Of a DNA stretch of 44,857 nt, positions 26,626 to 35,686 are shown one piece after another. The DNA is from Chloroflexota bacterium (GTDB taxonomy: Bacteria; Chloroflexota; Dehalococcoidia; SM23-28-2; RBG-16-64-32). Under the pieces are notes generated by a model that was given only the letters and a program-made list of their open reading frames with translations, did no database searches and had not been told where the DNA came from. A program made the translations under genes and the position numbers. The stretch is from the NCBI GenBank assembly GCA_022561635.1, contig JADFQV010000014.1:1-44857 (forward strand). Direction: 5' to 3'. Within the stretch, counting starts at the first letter, position 1; every line of letters starts with the position of its first letter.

Positions 26626-26654
26626 TTGACGCGTACGTGAACGTACTGTAGCGT
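26626..26654 (+). promoter_or_regulatory. Promoter with embedded operator-like inverted repeat
   Basis: TTGACG 26626-26631, a 17-base spacer, TAGCGT 26649-26654. The spacer contains the perfect repeat GTACGT (26633-26638) GA ACGTAC (26641-26646). It serves the hydrolase gene (ATG 26681, leader ~20 bases) and may also affect the divergent membrane-protein gene. A TetR- or MarR-type repressor would fit, but no such gene is adjacent. Confidence 0.5.
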
Positions 26655-26680
26655 GCGTGCGAGCGAAGGGAGTGCAGGAG

Positions 26681-27493
26681 ATGCCCACGATCAAGGCCGG
26701 CGAAGTAAGCCTCGAATACTACGTGGAGGGCGATGGCCCGCCGCTGCTGATGATCATGGGCTTCGCGGGCCAGGCGAACTCCTGGGGTGAGCCGATCATG
26801 ACTCGCCTGCGGAAGCGCTTCACGTGCATCCGCTTCTCGAACCGCGGCACGGGCGCCAGCGACCGGCCCGACACGCCGTTCACGATCCGCATGATGGCCG
26901 ACGATGCGATCGCACTGTTGGACGCCCTCGATATCAGGCAGCCGCACGTCTTCGGCATCTCCATGGGCGGGATCATCTCGCAGGAGATCGTGCTCAACTA
27001 TCCGGGACGCGTGAACGGTCTCGTCCTCGGCTGTACGACGCCGGGATTCGCGCACGGCGAGATGGCCGCGCCCGAGGTGACAGCGGCGATGACGCCCCAG
27101 CCGGGCCTCTCGGTCGAGGAGATGGTGCGCAACTTCTGGACCGCGGTCTGTGCGCCGGCGTTTATCGAGGACAGCGCCGAGTTCCTCGACGAGATGATCG
27201 CGACGAACCTGAAGCAAGCGACATCGATGGACACCATCATGAAGCAGGCCGTCGCCATCCAGACTTTCGACTCGTTCGACCGCTTGAGCCAGATCAAGGC
27301 GCCCACGCTCGTCATCCACGGCGACATCGACCGGCTGATACCGCCGGCCAACGGCGACGTGCTTGCCGGCGGCATCGCGGGGGCGGAGAAGCTGACGCTC
27401 AAGGGTGCCGCGCACATGTTCTTCTGGGAGCAGCCCGCAGAGACAGCCGACGCGATCATCGAATTCCTCGCCCGCGTGCCCGCAAAAGTTTAA
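26681..27493 (+). CDS. Alpha/beta hydrolase
   Basis: 270 residues; ATG 26681 with AAGGGAGTGCAGGAG immediately upstream. The nucleophile elbow GISMGG has Ser94; the acid is Asp217 in HGDIDRLIPP, and His245 is in AAHMFFWEQ. The oxyanion segment MGFAGQANSW is at 26-35. It belongs to the lipase/esterase-like hydrolases often found with fatty-acid or monooxygenase pathways. The next gene, an SDR, follows after 10 bases, so they form an operon. It shares only the general fold with the hydrolase at 7.3 kb. Confidence 0.88.
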   Translation: MPTIKAGEVSLEYYVEGDGPPLLMIMGFAGQANSWGEPIMTRLRKRFTCIRFSNRGTGASDRPDTPFTIRMMADDAIALLDALDIRQPHVFGISMGGIISQEIVLNYPGRVNGLVLGCTTPGFAHGEMAAPEVTAAMTPQPGLSVEEMVRNFWTAVCAPAFIEDSAEFLDEMIATNLKQATSMDTIMKQAVAIQTFDSFDRLSQIKAPTLVIHGDIDRLIPPANGDVLAGGIAGAEKLTLKGAAHMFFWEQPAETADAIIEFLARVPAKV

Positions 27494-27503
27494 GGAGCAG
27501 ACC

Positions 27504-28310
27504 ATGACACTGAACGACAACGTGGCGATCATCACCGGCGCCGCCTCCGGAATTGGCAAGGCGACATCTCTGGTCTTCTCCCGCGAGGGTGCGAAGGTGC
27601 TGTGCGCCGACATCAACGCCGAGGGTGCCGAAGCCACGGCGCGGCAGATCGCCGATACAGGCGGCGAGGCGGCGTCGTTCCAGGTGGACGTCGCGGAAGA
27701 GCCGCAGGTCCAGGCGATGGTCGCCGACGCCGTTTCACGCTGGGGGCGGCTGGACACGATCTACAACAACGCCGGCATCGGCACCGGCGGGCCTGTCACC
27801 CAGATGCCCGTCGAGGATTGGGACCGCCTGCACGCGATCAACCTGCGCGGCGTCTTTCTGGGCACCAAACACGCGATACCGGAGATGCTGAAGACAGGCG
27901 GCGGCGCCATCGTCAACACGGCCTCCGACGCCGGCCTCATGGGCACGCCGATGCTCTCGGCGTACTGCGCGACGAAGGGCGGCGTCGTCATGTTCACGAA
28001 GGCCACGGCCGTCGAATGGGCCGCCATGGGCGTTCGCATCAACTGCGTCTGCCCGGGCGTCATCCGCACGCCGATCCTGGACCCGATGCTGGAGATGGCC
28101 AAGGCGGCCGGCGCGACGCCCGAACAGGTGTGGGAACGCATGGGCAAGACGCACCCGATCGGCCGCGTGGGCGAGGCGTCTGAAGTCGCCGAAGCGGTGG
28201 CGTTCCTGGCCTCGGACCGGGCCTCGTTCATCACGGGCGTGGCGCTACCCGTGGACGGCGGGCTGGCAGGCGGCTTCGCGCCGCGAGAATCAGCCTTCGG
28301 GGCCGAGTGA
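27504..28310 (+). CDS. SDR family NAD(P)-dependent oxidoreductase
   Basis: 268 residues; ATG 27504 after AAGGAG and 6 bases. Classical short-chain dehydrogenase: TGAASGIG (11-18) for the cofactor, NNAG (88-91), Ser141, Tyr154 and Lys158 (YCATK), and the CPGVIRTP segment. The acidic residue after beta-2 (CADIN) suggests NAD preference. The C-terminal DGGLAGGF is usual. It probably oxidises a secondary alcohol or reduces a ketone in the pathway served by the preceding hydrolase; the substrate is unknown. Confidence 0.9.
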   Translation: MTLNDNVAIITGAASGIGKATSLVFSREGAKVLCADINAEGAEATARQIADTGGEAASFQVDVAEEPQVQAMVADAVSRWGRLDTIYNNAGIGTGGPVTQMPVEDWDRLHAINLRGVFLGTKHAIPEMLKTGGGAIVNTASDAGLMGTPMLSAYCATKGGVVMFTKATAVEWAAMGVRINCVCPGVIRTPILDPMLEMAKAAGATPEQVWERMGKTHPIGRVGEASEVAEAVAFLASDRASFITGVALPVDGGLAGGFAPRESAFGAE

Positions 28311-28428
28311 CGCCAATAGGTCTAGCCCGCGGCATAGACGTTTGTTATTATCTTAGCGCGCGCTTGACTACCGCAGTCACTTAGGAACAGACTGACAGGT
28401 CGTTTGGCCGCAGGAAGGGAGCCCCGCC

Positions 28429-29520
28429 GTGAAGTTCGGCATCATCTACGAGCTACAGATGCAAAAGCCCTGGGACGAGAACCAAGAGTACAAGACGTAC
28501 CACGAGGCCCTCGATCAGGTCGAGCTGGCCGATAAGGTCGGGTTCGACTACCTCTGGGAGGTCGAGCACCACTTCCTCACGGAGTACTCCCACTCGTCTG
28601 CGCCCGAGGTCTTCCTGGCGGCGGCCAGCCAGCGCACCAAGAACATCCGCATCTGCCACGGCGTTGCGCTCCTCCCCGGCCCCTTCAACCACCCCATCCG
28701 CGTCGCCGAACGCACCGCCGCCCTCGACATCGTCTCCAACGGACGCGTCGAACTGGGCACGGGGCGCTCGATCACGGAACAGGAACTGGGCGGTTTCGGC
28801 ATCGATCCGGCGGATTCGCGCCCGATGTGGGAAGAGGCCGTGGAGATGATCCCGAAGATGTGGACCCAGGAGTCGTTCAGCTGGGAAGGCGTTCACTTCA
28901 AAGTTCCGCCGCGCAACGTCATCCCCAAGCCGATCCAGAAGCCGCACCCGCCGATGTGGATGGCCTGCACGCAGCCCGAGAGCTTCCGCCTGGCCGGTTC
29001 CAAGGGCCTGGGCGCGCTCTCCTTCGGCTTCATCGCCCCTGGCCTTCTGGAGGCGTCGCTCGGCGTCTACCGCGAGGCGTTGAAGAACGCCGAGCCTGTC
29101 GGCTCGTTCGTGAACAACCAGTTCGCCGCGACCACGTTCGCCTGTGTAGCACCGACGGACGAGGAGGCCCTGGAGAACGGGCGGCCCGCGGCTGAGTTCT
29201 TTCAGAAGTCGCTGGGCATTCTCTTCGTGCCGTGGGGCAAGAAGGACAACGTGCCAGAGTCGTACCAGTACTACTCCTCGCTCGCCCAGATGGTCGAGAA
29301 GAGGCTCGCTGAGTCGGACGGAAGCGAGTTCGACGAGGCCTGGGAGTCCGGCGCCATGGCAATCGGCTCTCCGGAGCGCGTGCGCAAGGTCTGCCAGAAA
29401 TACGCGGACGCCGGCGTCGACCAGCTAATCCTTATGGTGCAGGCGGGCCGTATATCAGATGAGAGTTGCCGACAGACGATCCAGCTCTTCGGTGAGGAGA
29501 TCATCCCGGCCTTCAAGTAG
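28429..29520 (+). CDS. Luciferase-like (LLM class) flavin-dependent oxidoreductase
   Basis: 363 residues from GTG 28429, with GGAAGGGAG upstream. TIM-barrel bacterial-luciferase family: MKFGIIYELQMQ, VEHHFLTEYSHSSAP, IRICHGVALLPGPFNHPIR, RVAERTAALDIVSNGRVELG in part, and the cofactor-site GTGRS motif. Members use FMN or F420 with oxygen to oxidise organic substrates. The cofactor cannot be decided here. It is separated from the SDR gene by 118 bases, so it may have its own promoter. A strong terminator follows at 29579. Confidence 0.9.
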   Translation: MKFGIIYELQMQKPWDENQEYKTYHEALDQVELADKVGFDYLWEVEHHFLTEYSHSSAPEVFLAAASQRTKNIRICHGVALLPGPFNHPIRVAERTAALDIVSNGRVELGTGRSITEQELGGFGIDPADSRPMWEEAVEMIPKMWTQESFSWEGVHFKVPPRNVIPKPIQKPHPPMWMACTQPESFRLAGSKGLGALSFGFIAPGLLEASLGVYREALKNAEPVGSFVNNQFAATTFACVAPTDEEALENGRPAAEFFQKSLGILFVPWGKKDNVPESYQYYSSLAQMVEKRLAESDGSEFDEAWESGAMAIGSPERVRKVCQKYADAGVDQLILMVQAGRISDESCRQTIQLFGEEIIPAFK

Positions 29521-29578
29521 GCCCCTCATCGCACGAAACACGACATTTTCGACAACGCCCTCACCCCCTTTGGGCGAA

Positions 29579-29620
29579 GCGGCGGGCCTGGACCCCCTCC
29601 CGGCCCGCCGCACTCTTTTT
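29579..29620 (+). terminator. Strong Rho-independent terminator after the LLM gene
   Basis: GCGGCGGGCC 29579-29588 pairs perfectly with GGCCCGCCGC 29602-29611, 13-base loop, followed by ACTCTTTTT. It ends the plus-strand unit just before the convergent ABC permease. Confidence 0.85.
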
Positions 29621-29624
29621 CCGA

Positions 29625-30434
29625 TCAGGCGGACGTCTTGCGGTAGAACACCTGCACCGCGACAGCCAGCGATACGACCGCCATGCCGGCAAGCGTGGCC
29701 ATGCTTAGAGCTGCCATCAGCGGCGCCGAGTCCATGTGCCAGATGTTGGTGAGGCCTGAGTCGGTGCCTTCCATTAACCCGTAGCGCATCAACGCCAGCG
29801 CGTGGGTCCACGGCAGGGCCCGGGCCAGGTGCTCGACGCCGGCCGGCAGCAACGAGATCGGGAACAGGGCGCCCGCCAGGAACCACGGCGTGACGCCAAC
29901 GGCCGGGACCAGCGGGCCGTAGGCCTCCTGGCGCCCGACGAGCAGCGCCAGCGTTTCAGCAAACCCGTATGTAATGAGCGAGAGGAAGGACGCCGCGCCA
30001 ATGAACCATAGCACTCCGGCTAACGACGTCTCGAACTGCGCCCCCCGCAACTCCGCGAGGACTATGATGATCGCGACCTGGACGAGCGCGATCGAGAGCA
30101 CGGCGAGGGCGTTACCGATGGGGATAGAGGCGCGGGGGATAGGCGCGGCCATCAGCTCGCGCAGGATGCCGAAGTCTTTGTCGACGATGACGTTGATGCC
30201 GCTGAACATCGACGTGAAGGGGATGATGAACGCCACCTGCCCTATGGCAACAAACGTGTAATAGTCGATATCGGTGCTGAAGCCGCCGAGAGCCTCAGCG
30301 AGCGCCGGCGCGACGATCAGGATCCAGAGGACGGGCGTGACAGTTAGGCCGATGAGGCCGGGGACAGTCTTCGTGGCGACCGCGATGCGGCGCCGGTAGA
30401 TTGTGGAGAGTCCGATTGCGGGGCTGCTGATCAT
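29625..30434 (-). CDS. ABC-2 type exporter permease
   Basis: 269 residues, ATG 30434 with AAGGAGGAG upstream. Six hydrophobic helices in the ABC-2 pattern, including LIGLTVTPVLWILIVAPALA, the central FTSMFSGINVIVDKDFGIL..LMAAPI segment typical of DrrB/NodJ-like permeases, and a final helix. It forms the membrane half of an exporter with the ATPase encoded 9 bases upstream. The substrate could be a drug, lipid or polyketide-like compound; the sequence does not say which. Confidence 0.88.
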   Translation of the reverse strand: MISSPAIGLSTIYRRRIAVATKTVPGLIGLTVTPVLWILIVAPALAEALGGFSTDIDYYTFVAIGQVAFIIPFTSMFSGINVIVDKDFGILRELMAAPIPRASIPIGNALAVLSIALVQVAIIIVLAELRGAQFETSLAGVLWFIGAASFLSLITYGFAETLALLVGRQEAYGPLVPAVGVTPWFLAGALFPISLLPAGVEHLARALPWTHALALMRYGLMEGTDSGLTNIWHMDSAPLMAALSMATLAGMAVVSLAVAVQVFYRKTSA

Positions 30435-30443
30435 GACTCCTCC

Positions 30444-31397
30444 TTAGCTCCTGGCAGGGCCGTTGCTCACAGCACCGGTGCGCTGCATGAACACGTCATT
30501 CAGGGTGGGCCGGCGGATCGTCGTGCCAAGGAGCGACGCTCCCGACTGGCGGACGGCCTCGACGAACCGTGGCCCGTCTCCGTTGGTGACCGGCATCGTC
30601 AGCGTGTCGCCGATCAGGATCGGCGGCGACGAGAACGACGCAACACCTGCCAACGCGTCGGCCGCCCTCTGCGCCTCGCCGTCGACTCGCAGCTCGAGGA
30701 TCTCCGATCCGAGCGAATCGAGGAGCGCGCCCGGTGAGTCCAGGGCCACTACCTGCCCCTTGTGCACGATGGCGACCCGGTTGCATACGCCTTCGGCTTC
30801 TTCGAGGTAGTGCGTGCTGAGCAGAATCGTCACGCCCTCTGAGCGGCGCAAGCGCTGGATGAGGCCCCAGATCTCGATGCGGATGGCAGGGTCCAGCCCA
30901 GCAGTCGGCTCGTCCAGGAAGAGGACGCGCGGCTTGCCGAGGAGAGCGCGCGCGATCTCCAGCCGCCGCTTCATACCGCCGCTGTACGTGCGAACGCCGT
31001 CCCCCGCCCGCTCGCTCAGGCCCATGACGCCGAGGAGAGAGCTTGTCCGCGCCTCCGCCTCCTCTCGGTTGAGGCCCCAGAGCCTGGCGTGCAAGCGCAT
31101 GTTGTCCAGCCCGGAGAAGTCGTTGTCGAGAACGCTCTCCTGGAAGACGACTCCCGTCGCGCGGCGCACGGCCAGCGGGTCCTGCACGACGTCGTGGCCG
31201 GCGACGGCGGCCCGGCCAGACGTCGGTTTGATGGACGTCGTGAGGATGCCCATCGTCGTACTCTTCCCCGCTCCGTTAGGGCCGAGTATCCCAAATATCT
31301 CGCCGCTTTCGACGGCGAAGTTCAACCCCCTGAGGGCCTCGACCCCGTTCTTGTAGGTCTTGCGGAGATCCTCTACTGACACGGCGTTGGCTGGCAT
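30444..31397 (-). CDS. ABC exporter ATP-binding protein (DrrA-like)
   Basis: 317 residues, ATG 31397 with AAGGGAG 6 bases upstream. Walker A GPNGAGKST (39-47), Q-loop VVFQES, signature YSGGMKRR (138-145), Walker B LFLDEPTAGLDP (159-170), and switch His in LLSTHYLEEAE. A ~90-residue C-terminal regulatory domain follows, as in DrrA-type drug-export ATPases. The permease gene follows at once. The gene is divergent from an HxlR regulator, and the shared spacer contains overlapping -35 boxes in a perfect inverted repeat, so the regulator very likely controls the exporter. Confidence 0.93.
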   Translation of the reverse strand: MPANAVSVEDLRKTYKNGVEALRGLNFAVESGEIFGILGPNGAGKSTTMGILTTSIKPTSGRAAVAGHDVVQDPLAVRRATGVVFQESVLDNDFSGLDNMRLHARLWGLNREEAEARTSSLLGVMGLSERAGDGVRTYSGGMKRRLEIARALLGKPRVLFLDEPTAGLDPAIRIEIWGLIQRLRRSEGVTILLSTHYLEEAEGVCNRVAIVHKGQVVALDSPGALLDSLGSEILELRVDGEAQRAADALAGVASFSSPPILIGDTLTMPVTNGDGPRFVEAVRQSGASLLGTTIRRPTLNDVFMQRTGAVSNGPARS

Positions 31398-31432
31398 CGG
31401 CGACTCCCTTCAAGCTGTTAGTATCTAAAAGT

Positions 31433-31493
31433 GAAGTGACTTCTAACTCATATAACGCCTCGACTTGACTTTTGTCAAGTCTCTACTTAATCT
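31433..31493. promoter_or_regulatory. Divergent promoters with shared HxlR operator
   Basis: Inverted repeat GACTTGAC (31462-31469) TTTT GTCAAGTC (31474-31481) is perfect. Rightward promoter: TTGACT 31465-31470, 17-base spacer, TAATCT 31488-31493. Leftward promoter (minus strand): TTGACA at plus 31473-31478, 17-base spacer, TTATAT at plus 31450-31455. Both -35 boxes lie within the repeat. A second repeat, GAAGT G ACTTC (31433-31443), sits near the leftward start. Confidence 0.75.
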
Positions 31494-31520
31494 TGAAGCG
31501 ACCTCGGAGGGACTGCACGA

Positions 31521-31904
31521 ATGCCACGAAAGTACGATACGCAAGAGGGCTGCCCGATCGCCGGCACCCTCGACATCATCGGCGACCGCTGGACGATCCT
31601 GATCCTGCGCGACCTGACGCTGGAACGGAGCGGCAAGTTCAAGGATCTGCAGGCGTCGCTCCGGGGCATCTCACCCAACCTGCTGGCGTCTCGCCTGAAG
31701 CGGCTGGAAGCAGCCGGCGTGCTGGAGCGGTCCTTCTACAGCCAGCACCCTCCCCGCGCCGCGTACCAGCTGACTGAGAAGGGCGAGGGGCTCCGCGACG
31801 TCGTGCGCGAGATGGCACGGTGGGGCGCAAAGTACCAGCTCGATGACCAGCAGCGCGCCGACTTCGTCGAGGCAGTGGGCGAAGGCGTCATCGGGCCAGC
31901 GTAA
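31521..31904 (+). CDS. HxlR-family transcriptional regulator
   Basis: 127-residue winged-helix regulator; GGAGGGA precedes ATG 31521. The family opening GCPIAGTLDIIGDRWTILIL is clear (HxlR/YodB type), then the recognition helix region ISPNLLASRLKRLEAAGV and the wing. It has a single cysteine, Cys11, at the conserved N-terminal position that senses oxidants or electrophiles in YodB and its relatives. It is divergent from the ABC exporter operon, with overlapping promoters, which suggests autorepression together with control of export, released by a reactive or toxic compound. The ligand is unknown. Confidence 0.9.
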   Translation: MPRKYDTQEGCPIAGTLDIIGDRWTILILRDLTLERSGKFKDLQASLRGISPNLLASRLKRLEAAGVLERSFYSQHPPRAAYQLTEKGEGLRDVVREMARWGAKYQLDDQQRADFVEAVGEGVIGPA

Positions 31905-32013
31905 CCGGCCGCCAAATATCCTCTCGTCCCGCAGGCAGGCCAACATCTGGCCTCGCGAGCGGCCGTTTTGTGGGAAGGCGCGCTTTTCTCTTCTAACCTC
32001 CCGACGGCGGTGG

Positions 32014-32039
32014 CATAATGAGGTTGCAAGAAATGCAAC
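32014..32039 (+). promoter_or_regulatory. Inverted repeat and -10-like box before dnaE
   Basis: CATAAT (32014-32019) is followed at once by the repeat GTTGCA (32023-32028) AGAAA TGCAAC (32034-32039). No convincing -35 is seen. The repeat would lie at the start of the dnaE transcript or act as an operator. Confidence 0.3.
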
Positions 32040-32067
32040 GTCCCTTTAGCAATTGCCAGCGCCTCTG

Positions 32068-35000
32068 ATGTTCACCCACCTCCACACCCACACCGAATTC
32101 TCGCTCCTCGACGGCCTTTCGCGCATCCCGAAGCTGATGGACCGCGCGAAGGAGCTGGGCCAGGAGGCGATCGGCCTGACGGATCACGGCGTCCTCTACG
32201 GCGCGATCCAGTTCTATAAGGAGGCGCGCAAGCGCGGCATCAAGCCGATCATCGGCACCGAGGCCTACATCGCGCAGGCATCGCGACTGGACCGCGACCC
32301 GCAGGCGAAGCAGCCGTACCACTTGACGATGCTGGCCAAGAACGAGGCCGGCTACCGCAACCTGCTGGCGCTCTCGACGAAGTCGCACCTCGAGGGCTAT
32401 TACTACCGCCCGCGCATGGACCGCGAGATCCTGGAGCAGCACAGCGAGGGGCTCATCGTGCTCTCGGGATGCGCCACCAGCGAGGTCTCGCGCCGCCTCC
32501 TGGAAGGCCGCTTCGATGACGCCGTGAAGGCAGCGCACTATTACAAAGACCTGTTCGGCGACTACTACATCGAGCTGCAAGAGCACGGCATTGAGGAGCA
32601 CAAACAGCTGAGCGTGGAGCTGCTGCGCCTGGCCCGCGAGACGGGTCTGCCTGTGGTGGCGACGAACGACCTGCATTACGTCAAGCCGGAGGACGCCACC
32701 TACCAGGACATCCTCCTCTGCATCGGCACTAACTCCAACGTCCAGGAAGAGAACCGCTTCAAGATGTCGGGCGACGACGGCTGCTACAGCCTGAAGTCCG
32801 AGGACGAGATGCGGGCTCTCTTTCCCGACTTGCCCGAGGCTATCGACAACTCGTGGAAGATCGCCGAGATGTGCGACCTGACGCTGGAGTTCGGCCACAT
32901 CCGCATCCCACAGGCGCAGGTGCCGCAGGGCCGAACGTCGGACGAGCACCTCGACGACCTCTGCCGCGAAGGCCTGCGGCGCCGCTACCCCGGTGAGCCA
33001 GAAGAGGCCGTGCGCCGCCTGGAATACGAGTTGGACGTCGTCCGCCAGACCGGGTTCGCCGATTACATCCTTTGCGTTCAGGATTTCGCGGAACACGCCC
33101 ACGAGCAAGGGATCCAGATGACGCTGCGGGGCTCGGCGGCGGCCTCCATCGCGCTCTACTGTCTGGACGTCACGGACATCGATCCGCTGGAGCACCGGCT
33201 CGTCTTCGAGCGCTTCCTCAACGTCGAGCGCAAGGAGATGCCGGACGTCGACATGGACTTCGCCGAAGACCGCCGCGACGAGATGATCCGCTACGCGGCC
33301 GAACGCTACGGCCACGACCGCGTCGCACAGATTATCACCTTCGGGACGCTCGGTGCGAAGGCCTCGATCCGCGACGTCGGCCGCGCCCTCGGCATGAGCT
33401 ACGGCGACGTCGACCGCGTGGCGCGCCTGGTGCCCAGCATGCCCGCATCGTTCGGCACGATGACGATCGACGCAGCGCTGAAGGAAGGCGCCGACCTCAA
33501 GCAGGTCTACCAGACAGACCCCGCGATCGCCAAGCTGATCGATACGGCCCGCGAGCTGGAAGGCGTGGCCCGCCACGCCAGCACGCACGCCGCCGGCGTC
33601 GTCATCGCGCCCGAGCCGCTGGCCAACATCGTGCCGCTGCAGCGTCCGTCGTCGGGCAACGAGGATGCGCTGCCGACGACGCAGTTCGCGATGGGGGACG
33701 TGGCCGAGTTGGGGCTCCTCAAGATGGACTTCCTGGGCCTCACGAACCTGACGATCCTGGCGGCGGCCTGTAAGGTGATCAAGGCGTCACAGGACGTCGA
33801 GATAAGCCTGCAAGACCTGCCCGACGGTGACGAGAAGGTTGCCCAGATGCTATCTCGCGGCGAGACGTTCGGCGTCTTCCAGCTGGAGTCGGCCGGCATG
33901 CGCCGCTACGTCCAGGAGCTGAAGCCGAACCACATCAAGGACCTGGCGGCGATGGTCGCCCTCTACCGTCCGGGGCCGATGCAGCATATCCCGACCTACA
34001 TCAACGCCAAGCACGGCCGCGAGAAGGTCCGCTACCCGCACCCTGACCTGGGCGATATCCTGGATGAGACGTACGGCGTCATCGTCTACCAGGACCAGGT
34101 GATGCTGATCGCCCAAAAGTTCGCCGGATACACGCTCGGCGAGGCGGACGTCATGCGCAAGGCGATGGGCAAGAAGATCCGCTCGATCATGAAGGAGCAG
34201 GAGCAAAAGTTTCTGGCCGGCGCCGCTCAGAAAGGCTACTCGGAGGCCGACGCCCAGGCGATTTTCGACCTCATACTGCCGTTCGCCGGATACGCCTTCA
34301 ACAAGGCCCACTCCGTCTCCTATGGCATCATCGCCTACCAGACCGCCTACCTGAAGGCGAACTTCCCAGAAGAGTACATGACCGCCGTGATGATGATGGC
34401 GGGCACCCACGAGCGCATCGCCGAGGCCTACGGCGAGTGCGTCCGCCTGCGCATCGCCGTCCTGAAGCCGGACATCAACGCCAGCGAGACTAACTTCTCG
34501 CTCCAGACCGGCGACGACGGCGAGAAGGCGATCCGCTACGGCCTGGCGTGCGTCAAGAACGTTGGCGAGGGCAGCTGCGAAGGAATCGTCGCAGCGCGGC
34601 GCGACGGCGGCCCCTTCAAGAGCCTCGACGACTTCTTCGAGCGGGTCGACGGCAAGTTCCTGAACAAGCGCGGGCTGGAGTGCCTGGTGAAGGCCGGCGC
34701 CTTCGATGCTTTCGCCGAGCGGGCGTCTCTTCTGGCCAGCCTCGACCGCCTGGTCACGTTCGCCCAGAACGCACAGCGACAGAAAGAGGCCGGCCAGACG
34801 TCGCTCTTCGACCTTTTGGACGAAGACGAACCGGCCGTGCAGGGTCCGCAGCTGGAGGACGTGCCGGAGGCGACGAAACAGCAGCGACTGACGTGGGAGA
34901 AGGAGCTGCTGGGCATCTACCTCTCGGAGCATCCGTTCGCCGGGGCCTCGGAAGAGCTCTCGGCGCTGCTCGACTGTAACCTCGTCGCACTGACCGCCGA

Positions 35001-35664
35001 GTTCGCGGGCGGCGACGTGATCATCGGCGGCGTCGTGACAGGAATCCGCACGCTGATGACCAAGGACGGCCGCTCGTTCATCGCCGCGACGCTCGAGGAT
35101 CGCACCGGCAGCGTCGAGGTCACCGTCTGGCCGGAGACGCTGGAAGCGACGCGCGATCTCTGGGTCGACGGCCAGGTGCTCGTCATCAGCGCCCGCGTCA
35201 AGCAACGCGACGACCGCCTATCGGTGGCGGTGAACCGCGCCGCTCCATACAGCGAAGACAGCCCGTTCGATCCATCGTCCGTGCTGCCCGATCTCTCGGC
35301 CCCACAGACGCCGAACTACCAACGCTACGGCAAAGGCCGACGCAAGAGCGGCGGCCGGCCGAACGGCGGCACCCAATCCAACGGCGACAACGGGGCGACA
35401 GGAAGCGGCAACGGCAAGGCCCCTCCACCAACGCAGCTGAAGATCGTGATCGACGAGACGGACGACCCGGACGGCGACGCCGAGCGTATGCGCGCCCTGA
35501 TCGCCGCCGTGCGCGAGAGCAGCGGCACGCAGACCGCGCACCTCTCGGTCCGTCAGCGCGACGGCAAGGAAGTGGCCCTGGAGCTACCGGCCGTCTCACC
35601 CTCACCCGAGCTGACGCGCCGCCTGAGCGAGATCATCGGCCCCTGGGGCGCTGTTTACGGCTAG
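32068..35664 (+). CDS. dnaE: DNA polymerase III alpha subunit
   Basis: 1198-residue replicative polymerase. ATG 32068 begins MFTHLHTHTEFSLLDGLSRI, the normal start; an in-frame TTG at 32053 has no more support, and no clear Shine-Dalgarno site exists. The PHP domain keeps metal-site residues (HLHTH, LTDHGVLYG, CATSEVSR), so PHP proofreading activity is possible. The palm has Asp395 and Asp397 in PDVDMDF. Then follow the thumb, fingers, tandem helix-hairpin-helix and the OB domain (GSVEVTVWPETLEA). Near the C-terminus a Gly/Asn/Ser-rich low-complexity linker (about 1095-1130) precedes the tau-binding-like last domain. No dnaQ or dnaX is adjacent. Confidence 0.97.
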   Translation: MFTHLHTHTEFSLLDGLSRIPKLMDRAKELGQEAIGLTDHGVLYGAIQFYKEARKRGIKPIIGTEAYIAQASRLDRDPQAKQPYHLTMLAKNEAGYRNLLALSTKSHLEGYYYRPRMDREILEQHSEGLIVLSGCATSEVSRRLLEGRFDDAVKAAHYYKDLFGDYYIELQEHGIEEHKQLSVELLRLARETGLPVVATNDLHYVKPEDATYQDILLCIGTNSNVQEENRFKMSGDDGCYSLKSEDEMRALFPDLPEAIDNSWKIAEMCDLTLEFGHIRIPQAQVPQGRTSDEHLDDLCREGLRRRYPGEPEEAVRRLEYELDVVRQTGFADYILCVQDFAEHAHEQGIQMTLRGSAAASIALYCLDVTDIDPLEHRLVFERFLNVERKEMPDVDMDFAEDRRDEMIRYAAERYGHDRVAQIITFGTLGAKASIRDVGRALGMSYGDVDRVARLVPSMPASFGTMTIDAALKEGADLKQVYQTDPAIAKLIDTARELEGVARHASTHAAGVVIAPEPLANIVPLQRPSSGNEDALPTTQFAMGDVAELGLLKMDFLGLTNLTILAAACKVIKASQDVEISLQDLPDGDEKVAQMLSRGETFGVFQLESAGMRRYVQELKPNHIKDLAAMVALYRPGPMQHIPTYINAKHGREKVRYPHPDLGDILDETYGVIVYQDQVMLIAQKFAGYTLGEADVMRKAMGKKIRSIMKEQEQKFLAGAAQKGYSEADAQAIFDLILPFAGYAFNKAHSVSYGIIAYQTAYLKANFPEEYMTAVMMMAGTHERIAEAYGECVRLRIAVLKPDINASETNFSLQTGDDGEKAIRYGLACVKNVGEGSCEGIVAARRDGGPFKSLDDFFERVDGKFLNKRGLECLVKAGAFDAFAERASLLASLDRLVTFAQNAQRQKEAGQTSLFDLLDEDEPAVQGPQLEDVPEATKQQRLTWEKELLGIYLSEHPFAGASEELSALLDCNLVALTAEFAGGDVIIGGVVTGIRTLMTKDGRSFIAATLEDRTGSVEVTVWPETLEATRDLWVDGQVLVISARVKQRDDRLSVAVNRAAPYSEDSPFDPSSVLPDLSAPQTPNYQRYGKGRRKSGGRPNGGTQSNGDNGATGSGNGKAPPPTQLKIVIDETDDPDGDAERMRALIAAVRESSGTQTAHLSVRQRDGKEVALELPAVSPSPELTRRLSEIIGPWGAVYG

Positions 35665-35686
35665 CCTGCTTCTCGCGGGAGACGCC

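Noticed and set aside
31993-33588. 531-codon open frame on the minus strand, and a 451-codon one at 33850-35205
   Set aside because: Both lie antisense to dnaE, have His/Val/Arg-rich low-information sequence and no family motif; typical shadows of a high-GC gene.
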